Made by a program: the position numbers and the translations under genes
In this document: piece after piece, positions 47,737 to 57,865 of the stretch
Numbering within the stretch: position 1 is the stretch's first letter
Layout: each line of letters opens with the position of its first letter
Notes under the pieces: generated by a model
Told to the model about the DNA's origin: nothing
Databases searched by the model: none
What the model saw: only the letters and a program-made list of their open reading frames with translations
Source of the DNA: a virus
DNA: 64,000 nt
Virus record (IMG/VR): IMGVR_UViG_3300028802_000008
Location: 1 to 64,000 of that record
Direction: 5' to 3' (one strand)

Positions 47737-48933
47737 CTACATCTGCCGAGAATAGAAGTTTACCACAAGGTCGCTGACGGACGTGAACGTGGGTGTTCCA
47801 CTCGTCACCAGCACCCCGAAGATGTTTGCTGTGGTCGTCGTGACGAACGGCATCTCGATGTCGCCCCCCACGAACCTTCCGGTGCAAGCCGAACCAGACG
47901 CCGTGTCGCGATAGTCGGCCGTAAGGAAATCAACATGACCAATCAGCAGAGCCGTATCCAAGCTGGCATCCAGCATGTCGAATGGAGCGTTGTCCGTTGA
48001 GACCAAGGTTGGAGTGAGGGTGAACAGCCACATCGTGAATGGTGCCTTCACCTTGGACTTGTCCACGATGAGGACGTTCCTGACGTACCCAGAACGACCA
48101 AGTGCCAACGTGGCATTCGTGAACGTCATGACGCCACCCACCTGATCGCCAGCGGTGTAGGGGGTCAACGTGATGGCCGGAGTCGCGCTGATCCTGATCA
48201 TTCTTTCGTGGACGACCGAGACGACAGCACCGTTGCGATCTGCCCACATCGGCACCATGTCGCCATCAGCACTCATCGCCACCGGCTGAATGTTGTTGGC
48301 GCGAGCACCGTTGTAGATCGGGTTACCGAGGACAGGGAGGTCAGTAGCAACTTGTCCGCCGACACCCGAATTGGTGTGAGTCGCAGCGATCGCCATCGCC
48401 CTCAAACGAACGTTGGCCGTGCCGCTCGTGAACGCTGTCGCACGAACACGAACTCGATCTGCACCAGCAGTGGGAATGATGCACAAGCTCACACCGTTGG
48501 TCGGAATGGCTTGAGTTGTGTTCACTGCGCCGTCCAAGACGTAGTGACCATTCACGGCCCACCAAGTCACACCATCATCTGCGGATGTCTCGTAAGCAAC
48601 GGTGAGACCGGCATACGTTCCACTGAAGTAGGCGTAGACGACGGCTGCACCTTCAGTTGTGATCACCACAGTTCCTGCTGTTGCCACAATGGTGGAAGTG
48701 ACGGACTCCATCAAGGCGTTGGGCGTCGATTGGAGTCGACCGTTGTGATCAACAGAAATGTCAGCGAGGTTCCCCGTGGGGTCATCCAAGACGCTCATGG
48801 AATCCCGACGCCGAGCCAGCAAGACATTCAACTGAGCGATTCCCGTGGCACCACTCTTTGTGATCTCGTCCCCGAGAACGTCATAGTCAGGCCCAGTCGT
48901 GCCGTTCTTGACGGTCACACTTTTAATGGTCAT
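47737..48933 (-). CDS. Minor tail protein, 398 aa
   Basis: Beta-rich, Thr/Val-rich throughout, with MESVTSTIVATAGTVVITTEG followed by repeated strand patterns. No enzymatic motif. Its position between FN3-rich and hub-like tail genes marks it as a tail-tip component. Adjacent gene ends touch (1 base apart). Confidence 0.65.
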   Translation of the reverse strand: MTIKSVTVKNGTTGPDYDVLGDEITKSGATGIAQLNVLLARRRDSMSVLDDPTGNLADISVDHNGRLQSTPNALMESVTSTIVATAGTVVITTEGAAVVYAYFSGTYAGLTVAYETSADDGVTWWAVNGHYVLDGAVNTTQAIPTNGVSLCIIPTAGADRVRVRATAFTSGTANVRLRAMAIAATHTNSGVGGQVATDLPVLGNPIYNGARANNIQPVAMSADGDMVPMWADRNGAVVSVVHERMIRISATPAITLTPYTAGDQVGGVMTFTNATLALGRSGYVRNVLIVDKSKVKAPFTMWLFTLTPTLVSTDNAPFDMLDASLDTALLIGHVDFLTADYRDTASGSACTGRFVGGDIEMPFVTTTTANIFGVLVTSGTPTFTSVSDLVVNFYSRQM

Positions 48934-48942
48934 GCCAATCCT

Positions 48943-51348
48943 TTAAGCTGTGATCTCAGTGTAAGTAATATTGACGGTCGTCATTTCTGACAGCCCAACT
49001 CCAGCCAGGCGGGTGATGCGAGCACTTTCCAAACCCACGGACCACACATCCCCGAATGGGTTGCGAAGGAACAATTCACACCCGGAATCTCGCAGTTCCT
49101 CAAGGATCAACCTCTGAAGACGAGCCGACTGCTGTGGAACGTCGCGGAAGGTTGCCGTGAGAGATCCGGTGTATCCAAATCTTGTTCCATATTCCACACG
49201 ACGACCGCGACCAATCAACTTGGTCACAGCCATCTCCTGCTCATCCTCAAAGTCATCAGCAGTGACGTGGTGCAGAGTGAGGTTCATGTCCATTTCAGGA
49301 CACACGATTATGTATTGAGGGCAGTCACCGTAGAACGGGGAGATCGGGTAAGCCGACTCCACGTTTGCTCCCTGATTGAAGGAGACTTGAACGACTGAGT
49401 ATTCAAGGTTGGTTCGCGTCGGCGCAGAGTAATCGTTGAAGCTTCTCGTATCGACAGAGAAGAACGCCAACTCCTGCCACGTCATGTAGCCCTTCGGACG
49501 ACGAAGAACTCTCCAACCCACCCAAGCCGCATCTCGGGAACTATCAGACCAATCGAGAATCACCAATCCATACCCCCCGAATCGACTGGTATCCAACGTG
49601 AAGATAGGGGTAGCGGGAAGAAGGTAAGCGGAAGTGAAGTTGTTGGTGACCGTCCTTGTCAGCCCAGACGAATCCGTCACAACCAGGGTGACGGAATAAG
49701 GCTTATCCACCAGAACCACAGGATTTTCCAACCTGTAGGAAGTCGCGTTCCCCGACACAGTGCCTGAGTCAGCAACGACAAGCTGACCGTTCACGTCGGT
49801 GACGTACACTCGGTAGTTCACTTGAGTTCGACCCGCAGAAGCTGCGAAGCTCCATGTGATGGTCGGCTGAGCCGTGTTGATTACCTGACCGTTCGTCGGA
49901 GAGGTCAACGTCACCGTTGGAAGATCGCGCAGGAAGAATCCCTGATCGATGGAATAAGCACCGACGACGTTGTCCTGGTCGTAGACCCTGACACGCCAGC
50001 GAAGCTCCGTATCCTTCCAAGTGGCATCCAGCGCAGTCCAGGTGCCGGTCTGGCTCCCGGAGACGACGATTCCTGTCGTCTTGACGGTGCCCGGAGCGGA
50101 GGCCTTCCACAACTCGGCCTCATACTTGAGTTGGAAGTCCTGTGGATCTGGATCTTGGAACTGCCAGGTACCGATCGCCGTGTTGTTCGCCAAATAAGCG
50201 ATACTCGTGCCCGAACCAGGGAGACGATTAGCCGTGGTCGGTGGATGCGTGATGGCAAAGGAGACCACGGTGGAGAGGGCACTCACCACCCCGAACTCAT
50301 CCGTGGCCTTACATCGTAGATACCAAGTACCCTGAGGCAATCGTCCTGCGCCGTAGGTGGGAGTGAACGGCAGCGACTTACTCGTCTCGTAAGTCGTCTC
50401 AGCATAGGAAGCATAGGTCGCAGCGAAGTTGCTGGTGGTCGACAGTTCCCATGTTCGGATCATCTTGACACTGCTCGCCATAGCAGCGACCGTGGCATTG
50501 AACGTCGGCCGCGATGTCGTCTGCGTGGTGGTCGGAGCAACGTTCGTCGGCACCGACACCGGGATCGCCATCGTGAAGGCTGAGAATGCCGACCAGGCAC
50601 CCGCTGTCGTCTTGACGGCACCTGAACCGTTGTACGTCCTGACAAAGAAGCGATAAGCTGCACCGTTGCTGAGATCGCCACTGGAGAGCCAACTGGAAGT
50701 CGTACTCGTGACGACGCCGGAATCCACCGTGTTCGGTGACGTATCGACGTTGAACCCACCGACCGTGGCTTGAGCCAAAGTGAAGATCTTGACCTGGAAG
50801 CCAGCCTGCGTCCCACCCGTGGCCGCATCATTGTGTGTCCAGGTCAGCGTTGGACGACGACTGGTGGTCAGCCCCGTGGCGGCGAGAGCAGTCGGAGCAG
50901 TCGGGATTCCAAAGTAGGTGACATCCAGATACGCCTCGTAGAAGCGGGCAACAGTGTTCGCGCCCGTGACGTGGACCGAACCGAACACCTGCACGTCAGC
51001 CCCCGCCGACGTGACCGCCACCGGAGTGGTATTGACCGTGGTGTACTCAGTCGCCAGGCTCGCTGTGTGGGTGTGGTCGCTGTAGCCCGTGGCCAAAGCG
51101 AAGTAACAAGCCGTCGCGGTGCGAATGCCGAATCGCCGAGATGTCACCACGTTCCCAATCGGAACAGTGAAGTAATAACCGACGTATCCGTCCTGACCAT
51201 TCAGCGGAAGCCAGCCAGCCACGTTGGTGGTCTGCGTATACGAAGCATCCAGGTCGTCGCTAGCAGCCAGGATGTGGGTGGCAGCGCCGACCAGAACACC
51301 CGAAACGTCAGGTGTGACGTTGGTGGGTCGAAGAGTAGCTGTGGTCAT
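48943..51348 (-). CDS. Minor tail protein with fibronectin-III-like domains, 801 aa
   Basis: Residues 1-150 form an N-terminal beta domain. Residues about 150-560 hold at least four FN3-like units (for example PTLTWTHNDAATGG, PTITWSFAASAGRTQVNY). The C-terminal ~150 residues (NLTLHHVTADDFEDEQE, GRRVEYGTRFGYTGSLTATF) resemble distal-tail/Dit-like proteins. FN3 units on virions aid weak carbohydrate binding. ATGA-coupled to the tape measure gene. Confidence 0.75.
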   Translation of the reverse strand: MTTATLRPTNVTPDVSGVLVGAATHILAASDDLDASYTQTTNVAGWLPLNGQDGYVGYYFTVPIGNVVTSRRFGIRTATACYFALATGYSDHTHTASLATEYTTVNTTPVAVTSAGADVQVFGSVHVTGANTVARFYEAYLDVTYFGIPTAPTALAATGLTTSRRPTLTWTHNDAATGGTQAGFQVKIFTLAQATVGGFNVDTSPNTVDSGVVTSTTSSWLSSGDLSNGAAYRFFVRTYNGSGAVKTTAGAWSAFSAFTMAIPVSVPTNVAPTTTQTTSRPTFNATVAAMASSVKMIRTWELSTTSNFAATYASYAETTYETSKSLPFTPTYGAGRLPQGTWYLRCKATDEFGVVSALSTVVSFAITHPPTTANRLPGSGTSIAYLANNTAIGTWQFQDPDPQDFQLKYEAELWKASAPGTVKTTGIVVSGSQTGTWTALDATWKDTELRWRVRVYDQDNVVGAYSIDQGFFLRDLPTVTLTSPTNGQVINTAQPTITWSFAASAGRTQVNYRVYVTDVNGQLVVADSGTVSGNATSYRLENPVVLVDKPYSVTLVVTDSSGLTRTVTNNFTSAYLLPATPIFTLDTSRFGGYGLVILDWSDSSRDAAWVGWRVLRRPKGYMTWQELAFFSVDTRSFNDYSAPTRTNLEYSVVQVSFNQGANVESAYPISPFYGDCPQYIIVCPEMDMNLTLHHVTADDFEDEQEMAVTKLIGRGRRVEYGTRFGYTGSLTATFRDVPQQSARLQRLILEELRDSGCELFLRNPFGDVWSVGLESARITRLAGVGLSEMTTVNITYTEITA

Positions 51349-54300
51349 CTCACTTGTCCCAGAGACTTGAGGTTGGTAATGAATCGATCAGCATCATGCG
51401 GATCTGTGATGTTCGGGAAGGACAGATCACCATAGAAGTTGAGCGTAACGTTCTCGCCACTCTCTGATTTGCCGTGCAGTGGCGTCACTTGAATAGCTTC
51501 ATCATGCAATCCTTCGCCCACCCTCAGGAGGGTTCCTCCATTGGTGCGAGGAACAACCAGTCCGCCGCGAGCAAGGGCGGCATGGACGTGGTTGATGTGC
51601 TCACGCATGAGAGCAGGAGAGAAGCTGTGATCCGCTCCCCGGAAGACGTTCGTCGCCCCCGGTCCACCGTAAATCAGTTCCTTCAATTGAGGCTTGAAGG
51701 CGCGGTAGATGGCATGGTTGATATCCAACAAGTCATGAGGACTGTAGTTGATCATGCCCGACGGCCCCGAAAGGTCGATGGCTCGATCCTTGCCGTGCCA
51801 AGAAGGCTGACCAGTGTTTCGGGTGATAGCTCCGGGGCGGTAGGTGCTCAGAATCTTGTACGGAATTCCCAACGCCTGAAGGACTGGAGGAATGGCCCTC
51901 CACGAACCTGCCCCCGCCTCCACCTGAGGAGGCAATCGCTTGCTTGCTTCCTCATTCCAAGCATTGTCTGCTCCCGTGATCCAGTCATTGACTGCATTCA
52001 GTACGCCTTGTCCTGAATCCTTGAGGAACTTATTGGGAATGCGATTGACAGCTTGCTGAGCAAGCCAGTGAGCAGGATTCCAGAGAGTCTCAATAGCTTT
52101 GTCCTTGAGGAATCCTGTCACCTTGCCGATACCGCTCTTCGCTGCATTGAACCCATTTTTGACGATGTCGCCGATGCCAAAGAGGTCCATGTTGGAATAA
52201 CCCTGCTCATCTTCACCGAACACATGTCCGAGTTCGGAGTAGAGGCCGCGAGCACGCTGACGATACTTGGGATCGGTCGGGATGACGAACTCGGGGAAGA
52301 TGTTCGATCCTTCGCCCACCAGAGCGCGCATTCCGGCAACGGCACCACCCTCTTCGCCAACCACACCACCCTTGGCGAACCGCGGTACGGCTCCACCCGA
52401 GCCGCCGCCGCCGCCATTCACTGCTGCATCGGATTCTCCCGTATCGAAGTTCCATTTGAGGGCATTCAGGCTGACTGGGTCCATATGGCTGACTTTGTGG
52501 CCAATGCCCAACAGGGACGCCACAGCATTCACCGCATCGGCAACCAAGTTGAACGCACCGATGAATCCGTTGATACCGCCAGCGATCGTGTCCAGAATTC
52601 CGTTCCAAACCCCAGAGATAAGCGATCCGATCGCCTCCATGATCGGCTTGATGACACTGTTGTAGAGCCATCTCAGCGCAGCCTGAACAGGAGTCAATAT
52701 CTCCTGGAATCCAGCGAAGATTCCTCTGATCGCGTCGTAACCAATTTGAACGATCGACGTGATCGCATTCATCACCGGCTGCATGACGTTGTCCCTCAGC
52801 CAGTTCATAGCGGGGGTGATCAAGTTGTCAACAACCCACCTGACCTGATCTCCAAACCATCTGAAGGCTGGCACCACAAGCGTATCGATGATGTAGTCGA
52901 TGGCAGTGAAGATCTCTTCCATGACAGCCCACATCCCCTGGATGGCTTTCCAGACGATGTCGGCAACGTCAACAACCCTGTCACGAAACCAATCAAATGC
53001 CTTGACAACGACGTTCCTGATTATCCAGTCCAGGATGTCGAAGACATCTGTGATGAAATCCACCATGATCCCGATGGCAGTGGAAATCCATCCCGCGACA
53101 TCGTCAATGTGGTCCCATACCAATCCGAAGACATCGATGAGAAGGTGGAGATAGTCCACCCAGAGATCGAAGTATTCCTGAATGATCCACCAAGCCGCCT
53201 GGATGATCTTCCAAATAAGTGTGAACACGATCTCCACAGTGACGAAGATCAACTGCAAGATCGGAATGATGTACCCATCGATGTAGCCCCAGAGAGTCTG
53301 GAAGATCGGGTAAATGATATTCCAAGCTGCCATGATGGCTCCGGAGATCGCTCCCCAGACCGTCGCAAAGACATCGACCAATCCTCCCACTACGGAAGCA
53401 ATGGCACCGAATACCGGCATGATCACGCTGTTCCAAATGGTGCTGAGAACTCCTCCGACGCCCCGGAAGAAACCGATGACCGCTCCCACTACGCCGCGGA
53501 AGAAGCCCCAGATGGCCGAACCCAGATCAGTGAAGAAGTCCCATATCGACGTAGAGAAATCGACAGTAGACCCACCCAGAGAAGCGAAGAAGTCAGCTAC
53601 CGGCTGAACAAGATTATCCATCAACCATTGACCGATGCCCAGGAGCACATCGTACATCGGCTTCAAGATGTGGTCATAAGTCCACTTCGCTACGGGGCCA
53701 GCGACGTAGGCGATCGCCGCGCCGAGGGCTGCGGCGATCAGAGGACCGAATGGACCGAACACAAGGATGAGCACTGCCGCCAAAGCACCGATCAACAACT
53801 GTGGCCAATGCTGCTTCATCCAGTCAGGAATAGACTTGAAGACTTCAATAGCCTTATCTTTCCACCCCTTGAGCTTGTCGATGCTGTCTCCGAATGCGGC
53901 GAAGATATCGAAGTCGCCCATTTTCTTCATTGCTTCATCGATCTCAGTTTCCAACTCCTTGTTGAAAGCCTCGATGTCAAACAGATCACCCTCGCGACCG
54001 AGAGTCGAATCTCCACCAGCAACGTCGAAGTCGACTCCTTCACCGGCAGCAAAGAGACTTTCCTCATCACCCTTCTTGGTCTTTTCGATGTTGGCCGCGG
54101 TCTCAGCCATCGAGATGTAGTCCGCCATCTCGGATTCCATCTCAGAGATCAAGTCTTTGATGTCTCGATACGCATCTTCAAGTTGATCCAACTTGGTCTG
54201 CTCAATATCAAGCTGGTCACCCACCAACTCCTGCGCCGCAGCAGCTTCCTTGGCGACCGCCTGTGCTTCTTTCTGCTTCTGCACCAATCCGTCGTATTGT

Positions 54301-57020
54301 GGTTGAAGTTCATTAACAATCTTCTGCTGTTCAGTGATACCCGCGATGATCTCATCGAAAGTCAACTCTTCAACGCCATTGACCATCTGATCGATCTCAC
54401 GAACCAGCGGATCGAATGTGATGGACTTCGTCAGGTCAAGGAATCGACCCTCCAGATCCAACTCATCAAGTTGATCCTGAATAGCCTGGATCTCATTCTG
54501 AGAATCCTGGAGTCCACCCTTCTGATCCTCCAGAGCCTTGATCTGCTCATCGTAAGCACCGAGAACATCGGAGCCAGCCCCCGCCAATCGGAGGTCTTCG
54601 CGCTTGCCTCGCAGCATCTCGATGTCCGCGTTGAGTGCTGCCCATTTCTCTTGGATCTTTTCGATCGATGTCCCGGCTCGCTCAAACTCCAAGAGCCTCA
54701 AGTTGAGAACATTCTGCGCCTGAGAGTTGGCGAAGATCTGATCTTCCATGTCCCTCATGCCAGCGATAGGAGCACTGGCGAAATCGTTCAGCTTGCTCTT
54801 GGCAGCGTCCAGTCGCTCCCCAACAGCGTCCAACTCGTCCGTGATGGCATCGACCACATCATTGGCCTCGTCCATTCGTTGGGTCGCGGCGTCGTAGGCA
54901 CGGCTCAGATCGTCCACGATCCGGCTCTGTGCCTCGATTTCGACGGTCAACGGCTCCAATGCGGCGTACAACTCGTCAATGCTGTCCGCCATCACCGCAG
55001 CGGCGTTTCCAGCAGCCGGGTTCATTGCCGTGATCTTCGCCACATCAGCATCAGTCTTGGTGCGCCGGAACCCGGTGATGTCATTGCTGGCAACGGCCCG
55101 GAACGCTCCCAGCGACGCCATCGCCCGAGCCACGGTGGCCGGAATCGACTTCAACCGATCGTACTCATCCAGGATGGTCGACACACCCGCCCTCACGTTG
55201 TCGACCAGCGACGGTGAGTGACGAGCAAAAGGATTCAGGTACGACAGAAGATCAACCACAACTTCCATCGCCCGCCCCAGAACGTGGATAACGTTCGTGA
55301 AGACCTCCGCCATGATGGAAGGCAATTCAGCAATGGCATCCACGATGCTCTGGAAGACCCGAATGAAGGGGTCTTCGATGTCTGTCGTGAGAACCAAGGC
55401 AATGGCCGCGGCAACAGCAACGATGATGGCGAGCACAGCCCAGACCGGAATACCGAGAGTGCCAGCAATAGCGCCAACGATCGTCCACAGACCCGTCAGG
55501 ATCGGCTGCACCACCAGCTTGTAGAATTGGATACCGATGTACCTGAAGGCTCTGGCCAACGTCTTGGCTCGTCTCCACACCAACGTACTGAAGACATCAA
55601 TGACTGCCATGAGGTTCAGCAACGACCCAATGACGATCAGAATCGGACCAACGATCGCGACGAGCGCCAGCCCGTACAAGATGATCCCTCGGGTCTTGGG
55701 GCTCAACTTGGCGAAGGCATCCGCCAACTGACGGATGAAGTTCACGATGTTCATGATGACCGGGATCAACGGTATGAAGGCCGACGCCATCGAGTTCTTG
55801 ATCGAATTGGTCATGATGTCCCACTTTTTAGGGTTGGAATCAAGAACCTGCATCAACTCTTTCTGATACTGCTCCGCGTCATCTACTGGGCCGTTGGCCG
55901 CTTCCATCGCTTTGGCGAAGTATCCGGTGGAGGACGACACGTCATCCATCAGAACGTCGAAGCGCGAGACCTGCCACCGGGACGCGATCGTGCTGGAAGC
56001 AATTCCTCTCTGAGCCGTGGAGAGATTGTCCCACTGACCCGCAAGCATCTTAATCTTCTGAGTGGCAGTGGCACCCAGCCAGGAGGGATCGGAGACCGTA
56101 AACCCAATCTCCTTCAAGACATCAACTGTCTCCTGCGTGGGATCTTGCAACCGAGAGAAGATCGTCTTGAGGGCGTTACCGGCTTGAGCCGCACTGCCTG
56201 TCGCCGGAACGAGAGCCGCAGCGAACCCCGCCAATTCATCAATCGTCACACCAGCAGAACGAGCAGAACCGCTGGCTCGCTGAAAGACCTCCACCAAGCC
56301 CGCCATCGTGATGCCGGTCTCGTTTTCCACGATGTTCATGATCGACATCGCCTTGTGGAGTTCACTCACTCCACCAGCAGCGTCATAAGTCGACAGACGC
56401 CATTGGGCTTGGATCGCGATCAAGGCCTCCGTGGCTGAGGCCGCGTCCATCTCACCCAGAATCATGAGTTCCAAGGTGGCCCTGGTGTTCTCTGCGAGCC
56501 CTCGACCAGACGAACCAGCCGATGCCCAGGCAGCGCCGATGTCGATGACATCGGTCTGGAGTACGCCGAACCGTGTGCTCAAAAGCTCAAACGATTTGGA
56601 CAAAGCCTCGGTCTCAGCCTTGAGCACGTTCTGATCTTCACCCAGGTTGCCATAGACCTTACGGACCTGAGTCATGGATCTCTCAAGGTCCATGTTGAAC
56701 GAGAACAACGCCTTCCCCGCCAATACCAACGGGAGGGTAAAGTTGAACGCCAACTGACGCCCAACCCAAGTCATGTTCTTGCCCGCTTTACTCAGGGCAT
56801 TGTTCGCCAACAGACTAGAGAAGCTCTGCTGAGCTTTTACCGCTTCTCGGAGCTTACCCAAGTAAGCACCCATGCCCGAAGCATTGGCACTCAACCCTTT
56901 GGCGTTTGCTCCCAGCGCACCACCAGCACCGATCGCCTTTGCAGCGGCAGCGGTGGCAGCGAGTTGAGCTTGCGCCTGCTTCGCTGCCACCCTGACGACG
57001 ATGTTGAGAGTTGCGTTCAT
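51345..57020 (-). CDS. Tail tape measure protein with C-terminal peptidase-like domain, 1891 aa
   Basis: Standard TMP layout: N-terminal phage-tail-minor-core (LFSFNMDLERSMTQVRKVYG, about 108-128), hydrophobic helices near 440-545, coiled coils (about 690-1000), more hydrophobic segments near 1110-1150, then repeated amphipathic IWDFFTDLGSAIWGFF-type stretches. The C-terminus (about 1680-1830) has SWHGKDRAIDLS and HINHVHAA, the H-x6-D and H-x-H spacing of M15/VanY-type peptidases, so the tip may digest peptidoglycan during injection. At about 1.5 angstrom per residue it predicts a tail close to 280 nm. It lies next to the frameshifted chaperone gene. Confidence 0.92.
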   Translation of the reverse strand: MNATLNIVVRVAAKQAQAQLAATAAAAKAIGAGGALGANAKGLSANASGMGAYLGKLREAVKAQQSFSSLLANNALSKAGKNMTWVGRQLAFNFTLPLVLAGKALFSFNMDLERSMTQVRKVYGNLGEDQNVLKAETEALSKSFELLSTRFGVLQTDVIDIGAAWASAGSSGRGLAENTRATLELMILGEMDAASATEALIAIQAQWRLSTYDAAGGVSELHKAMSIMNIVENETGITMAGLVEVFQRASGSARSAGVTIDELAGFAAALVPATGSAAQAGNALKTIFSRLQDPTQETVDVLKEIGFTVSDPSWLGATATQKIKMLAGQWDNLSTAQRGIASSTIASRWQVSRFDVLMDDVSSSTGYFAKAMEAANGPVDDAEQYQKELMQVLDSNPKKWDIMTNSIKNSMASAFIPLIPVIMNIVNFIRQLADAFAKLSPKTRGIILYGLALVAIVGPILIVIGSLLNLMAVIDVFSTLVWRRAKTLARAFRYIGIQFYKLVVQPILTGLWTIVGAIAGTLGIPVWAVLAIIVAVAAAIALVLTTDIEDPFIRVFQSIVDAIAELPSIMAEVFTNVIHVLGRAMEVVVDLLSYLNPFARHSPSLVDNVRAGVSTILDEYDRLKSIPATVARAMASLGAFRAVASNDITGFRRTKTDADVAKITAMNPAAGNAAAVMADSIDELYAALEPLTVEIEAQSRIVDDLSRAYDAATQRMDEANDVVDAITDELDAVGERLDAAKSKLNDFASAPIAGMRDMEDQIFANSQAQNVLNLRLLEFERAGTSIEKIQEKWAALNADIEMLRGKREDLRLAGAGSDVLGAYDEQIKALEDQKGGLQDSQNEIQAIQDQLDELDLEGRFLDLTKSITFDPLVREIDQMVNGVEELTFDEIIAGITEQQKIVNELQPQYDGLVQKQKEAQAVAKEAAAAQELVGDQLDIEQTKLDQLEDAYRDIKDLISEMESEMADYISMAETAANIEKTKKGDEESLFAAGEGVDFDVAGGDSTLGREGDLFDIEAFNKELETEIDEAMKKMGDFDIFAAFGDSIDKLKGWKDKAIEVFKSIPDWMKQHWPQLLIGALAAVLILVFGPFGPLIAAALGAAIAYVAGPVAKWTYDHILKPMYDVLLGIGQWLMDNLVQPVADFFASLGGSTVDFSTSIWDFFTDLGSAIWGFFRGVVGAVIGFFRGVGGVLSTIWNSVIMPVFGAIASVVGGLVDVFATVWGAISGAIMAAWNIIYPIFQTLWGYIDGYIIPILQLIFVTVEIVFTLIWKIIQAAWWIIQEYFDLWVDYLHLLIDVFGLVWDHIDDVAGWISTAIGIMVDFITDVFDILDWIIRNVVVKAFDWFRDRVVDVADIVWKAIQGMWAVMEEIFTAIDYIIDTLVVPAFRWFGDQVRWVVDNLITPAMNWLRDNVMQPVMNAITSIVQIGYDAIRGIFAGFQEILTPVQAALRWLYNSVIKPIMEAIGSLISGVWNGILDTIAGGINGFIGAFNLVADAVNAVASLLGIGHKVSHMDPVSLNALKWNFDTGESDAAVNGGGGGSGGAVPRFAKGGVVGEEGGAVAGMRALVGEGSNIFPEFVIPTDPKYRQRARGLYSELGHVFGEDEQGYSNMDLFGIGDIVKNGFNAAKSGIGKVTGFLKDKAIETLWNPAHWLAQQAVNRIPNKFLKDSGQGVLNAVNDWITGADNAWNEEASKRLPPQVEAGAGSWRAIPPVLQALGIPYKILSTYRPGAITRNTGQPSWHGKDRAIDLSGPSGMINYSPHDLLDINHAIYRAFKPQLKELIYGGPGATNVFRGADHSFSPALMREHINHVHAALARGGLVVPRTNGGTLLRVGEGLHDEAIQVTPLHGKSESGENVTLNFYGDLSFPNITDPHDADRFITNLKSLGQVR

Positions 57021-57023
57021 GGT

Positions 57024-57820
57024 CTACTTCCTGCGAGCCTTCCGGGCATCCATCGCCTGCTGGCGAGCCCTTGCTTTGTTGTTGATCCTGTCGATCATGA
57101 CAAAATCATCAAGCAATGCCGGTTGCTGATCGTAGATCCCACCGGCCACCGGCAGATGAGCCCACTTCATGGACTGACATTGGAGGTAGAGCCTCAGGGA
57201 CTCATGAACTCGACCCTCTACGGGTTTTTGATTGAAGTACGACTCCGCTTGAGCCTCTAGGACTCTTTTCCCTCGGCCTCTTTCAACTTCGTCTCAAGCA
57301 TCTCCTCAAGGTCGGAGATCTGTTCGCGGATGTCCTCGATCGTGACATCACCCAGCAGCCAGGGATTCTTCTCCCTGACATCCTTCTCGATCACGTCGAT
57401 GACTCTCGGTGGAGCCGACTCCAGGAACCTGGCAAGATTCTGACCAGTGAAGTTGATGGGAACCAGTTCCCCATCCTTGTTCTTGGTCATGAGGTTCCAG
57501 CCGACGATGGCCTGCTTCAGCAGCGAATGTCGCTCATCGCCGGTCGCCATCTTCATGTAGGCGTCGCCGCCCTTCTGAAGACGAACCTCACGGTTCACCT
57601 GATTCATGTACGACCGGCGAGCGCCCTCATTCAGAACCTGATGGTCGATGTACGACTTGCCATCCGGAAGCTGCACACGGTGGACAACCTCAAAGCCGAA
57701 GTAGTCAACCTGGGTGTATTCGTCAAGCGATACCCCGGCTTCCTTCATCGCCTCCAGTGTCCGTTGCTGACGTTCCTGTTCGGCGATCTCTGCGGCTTCG
57801 GTGTCGATATCTGTTTCCAT
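57024..57820 (-). CDS. Tail assembly chaperone, frameshifted long form (G-T type)
   Basis: Ribosomes slipping -1 at GGGAAAA (57266-57272) leave the upstream frame just before its stop and continue through an open frame to TAG at 57024-57026, five bases before the tape measure ATG. The extension begins RVLEAQAESYFN and ends with a basic helix (RINNKARARQQAMDARKARRK). This is the universal long chaperone of long-tailed phages, which binds the tape measure while the short form caps it. Confidence 0.85.
57257..57820 (-). CDS. Tail assembly chaperone, short form (G type), 187 aa
   Basis: The unshifted product, upstream of the tape measure and downstream of the tail tube gene, as in lambda (gpG). 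Helical with an acidic C-terminus (IREQISDLEEMLETKLKEAEG). Its last codons contain the slippery heptamer. Confidence 0.85.
   Translation of the reverse strand: METDIDTEAAEIAEQERQQRTLEAMKEAGVSLDEYTQVDYFGFEVVHRVQLPDGKSYIDHQVLNEGARRSYMNQVNREVRLQKGGDAYMKMATGDERHSLLKQAIVGWNLMTKNKDGELVPINFTGQNLARFLESAPPRVIDVIEKDVREKNPWLLGDVTIEDIREQISDLEEMLETKLKEAEGKES
57266..57272 (-). promoter_or_regulatory. Programmed -1 frameshift site GGGAAAA
   Basis: In the zero frame the heptamer reads G GGA AAA, the X XXY YYZ form required for tandem slippage. It occurs four codons before the zero-frame stop, and the -1 frame stays open for about 80 codons up to the next gene. Confidence 0.85.
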
Positions 57821-57865
57821 AGTAGAGCCTCCTGTGCTCTTGTGGTTTGTTGTGAATCTTGCGGA

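Noticed and set aside
52053-55217. A 1054-aa open frame on the plus strand
   Set aside because: It is antisense to the tape measure gene; its Asp/His/Arg-rich sequence mirrors codons of the true gene.
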